5,772 nt of DNA, taken from assembly GCA_017556895.1 (NCBI GenBank), contig JAFYLX010000153.1, positions 1 to 5,772 on the forward strand. The letters run 5' to 3'. The notes under the pieces were generated by a model. It was not told where the DNA came from, searched no databases, and worked only from the letters and a program-made list of their open reading frames with translations. Positions within the stretch are counted from its first letter, which is position 1. Each line of letters starts with the position of its first letter. The stretch comes from Bacillota bacterium. Lineage in GTDB: Bacteria; Bacillota_A; Clostridia; Peptostreptococcales; Anaerovoracaceae. Positions 5,772-5,772 of the stretch are shown here, piece after piece. The position numbers were made by a program, and so were the translations under genes.

Positions 5772-5772
5772 C

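Noticed and set aside
1..5772. Mobile elements, CRISPR arrays, tRNA or rRNA genes, riboswitches
   Set aside because: Nothing supports any of these: no transposase, no regularly spaced repeats and no RNA-gene-like sequence. The calculated ord leader of about 48 nt shows no structured element.

Overview
The window carries most of an anaerobic ornithine-oxidation operon of the kind found in amino-acid-fermenting (Stickland-type) Clostridia. All genes lie on the minus strand. The organism is probably a low-to-moderate-GC Clostridia member, related to Peptostreptococcaceae-like or Anaerovoracaceae-like fermenters. This rests on the gene set, the strong AAGGAG/GGAGG ribosome sites, the AGA-rich arginine codons of the operon and the RocR-like sigma-54 activator. 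The sequence alone does not fix a genus.

Layout in the direction of transcription (high to low coordinates). A PAS / AAA+ / Fis-type helix-turn-helix sigma-54 activator (5742-4351, OrdR/RocR type) comes first. A 315-bp intergenic region (4350-4036) follows, holding two 7-bp-arm palindromes that look like activator sites and a textbook -24/-12 sigma-54 promoter. Next are ord (4035-2977), ortA (2890-2585), ortB (2585-1170), oraS (1102-740) and the first 245 codons of oraE (737 to the window edge). An mRNA hairpin sits between ord and ortA and another between ortB and oraS. The two-subunit enzymes are tightly linked: ortA/ortB share one base and oraS/oraE are 2 nt apart.

How the genes work together. 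OraS/OraE (adenosylcobalamin- and PLP-dependent) convert D-ornithine to 2,4-diaminopentanoate. Ord deaminates this oxidatively to 2-amino-4-oxopentanoate, yielding NAD(P)H. OrtA/OrtB cleave that product with CoA to acetyl-CoA and D-alanine. The ornithine racemase that normally supplies D-ornithine is not in the window and may lie past position 1. The upstream activator, with a PAS domain that could sense ornithine or a related amino acid, would drive the operon from the sigma-54 promoter by DNA looping.

The pathway is known, and I see no wholly new system. The parts most worth a second look are regulatory: an array of alternating GCAAA/TTTGC half-sites, an 11-bp direct repeat and CAACTC family in the promoter region with no assigned regulator, and hairpins that divide the operon transcript by enzyme.
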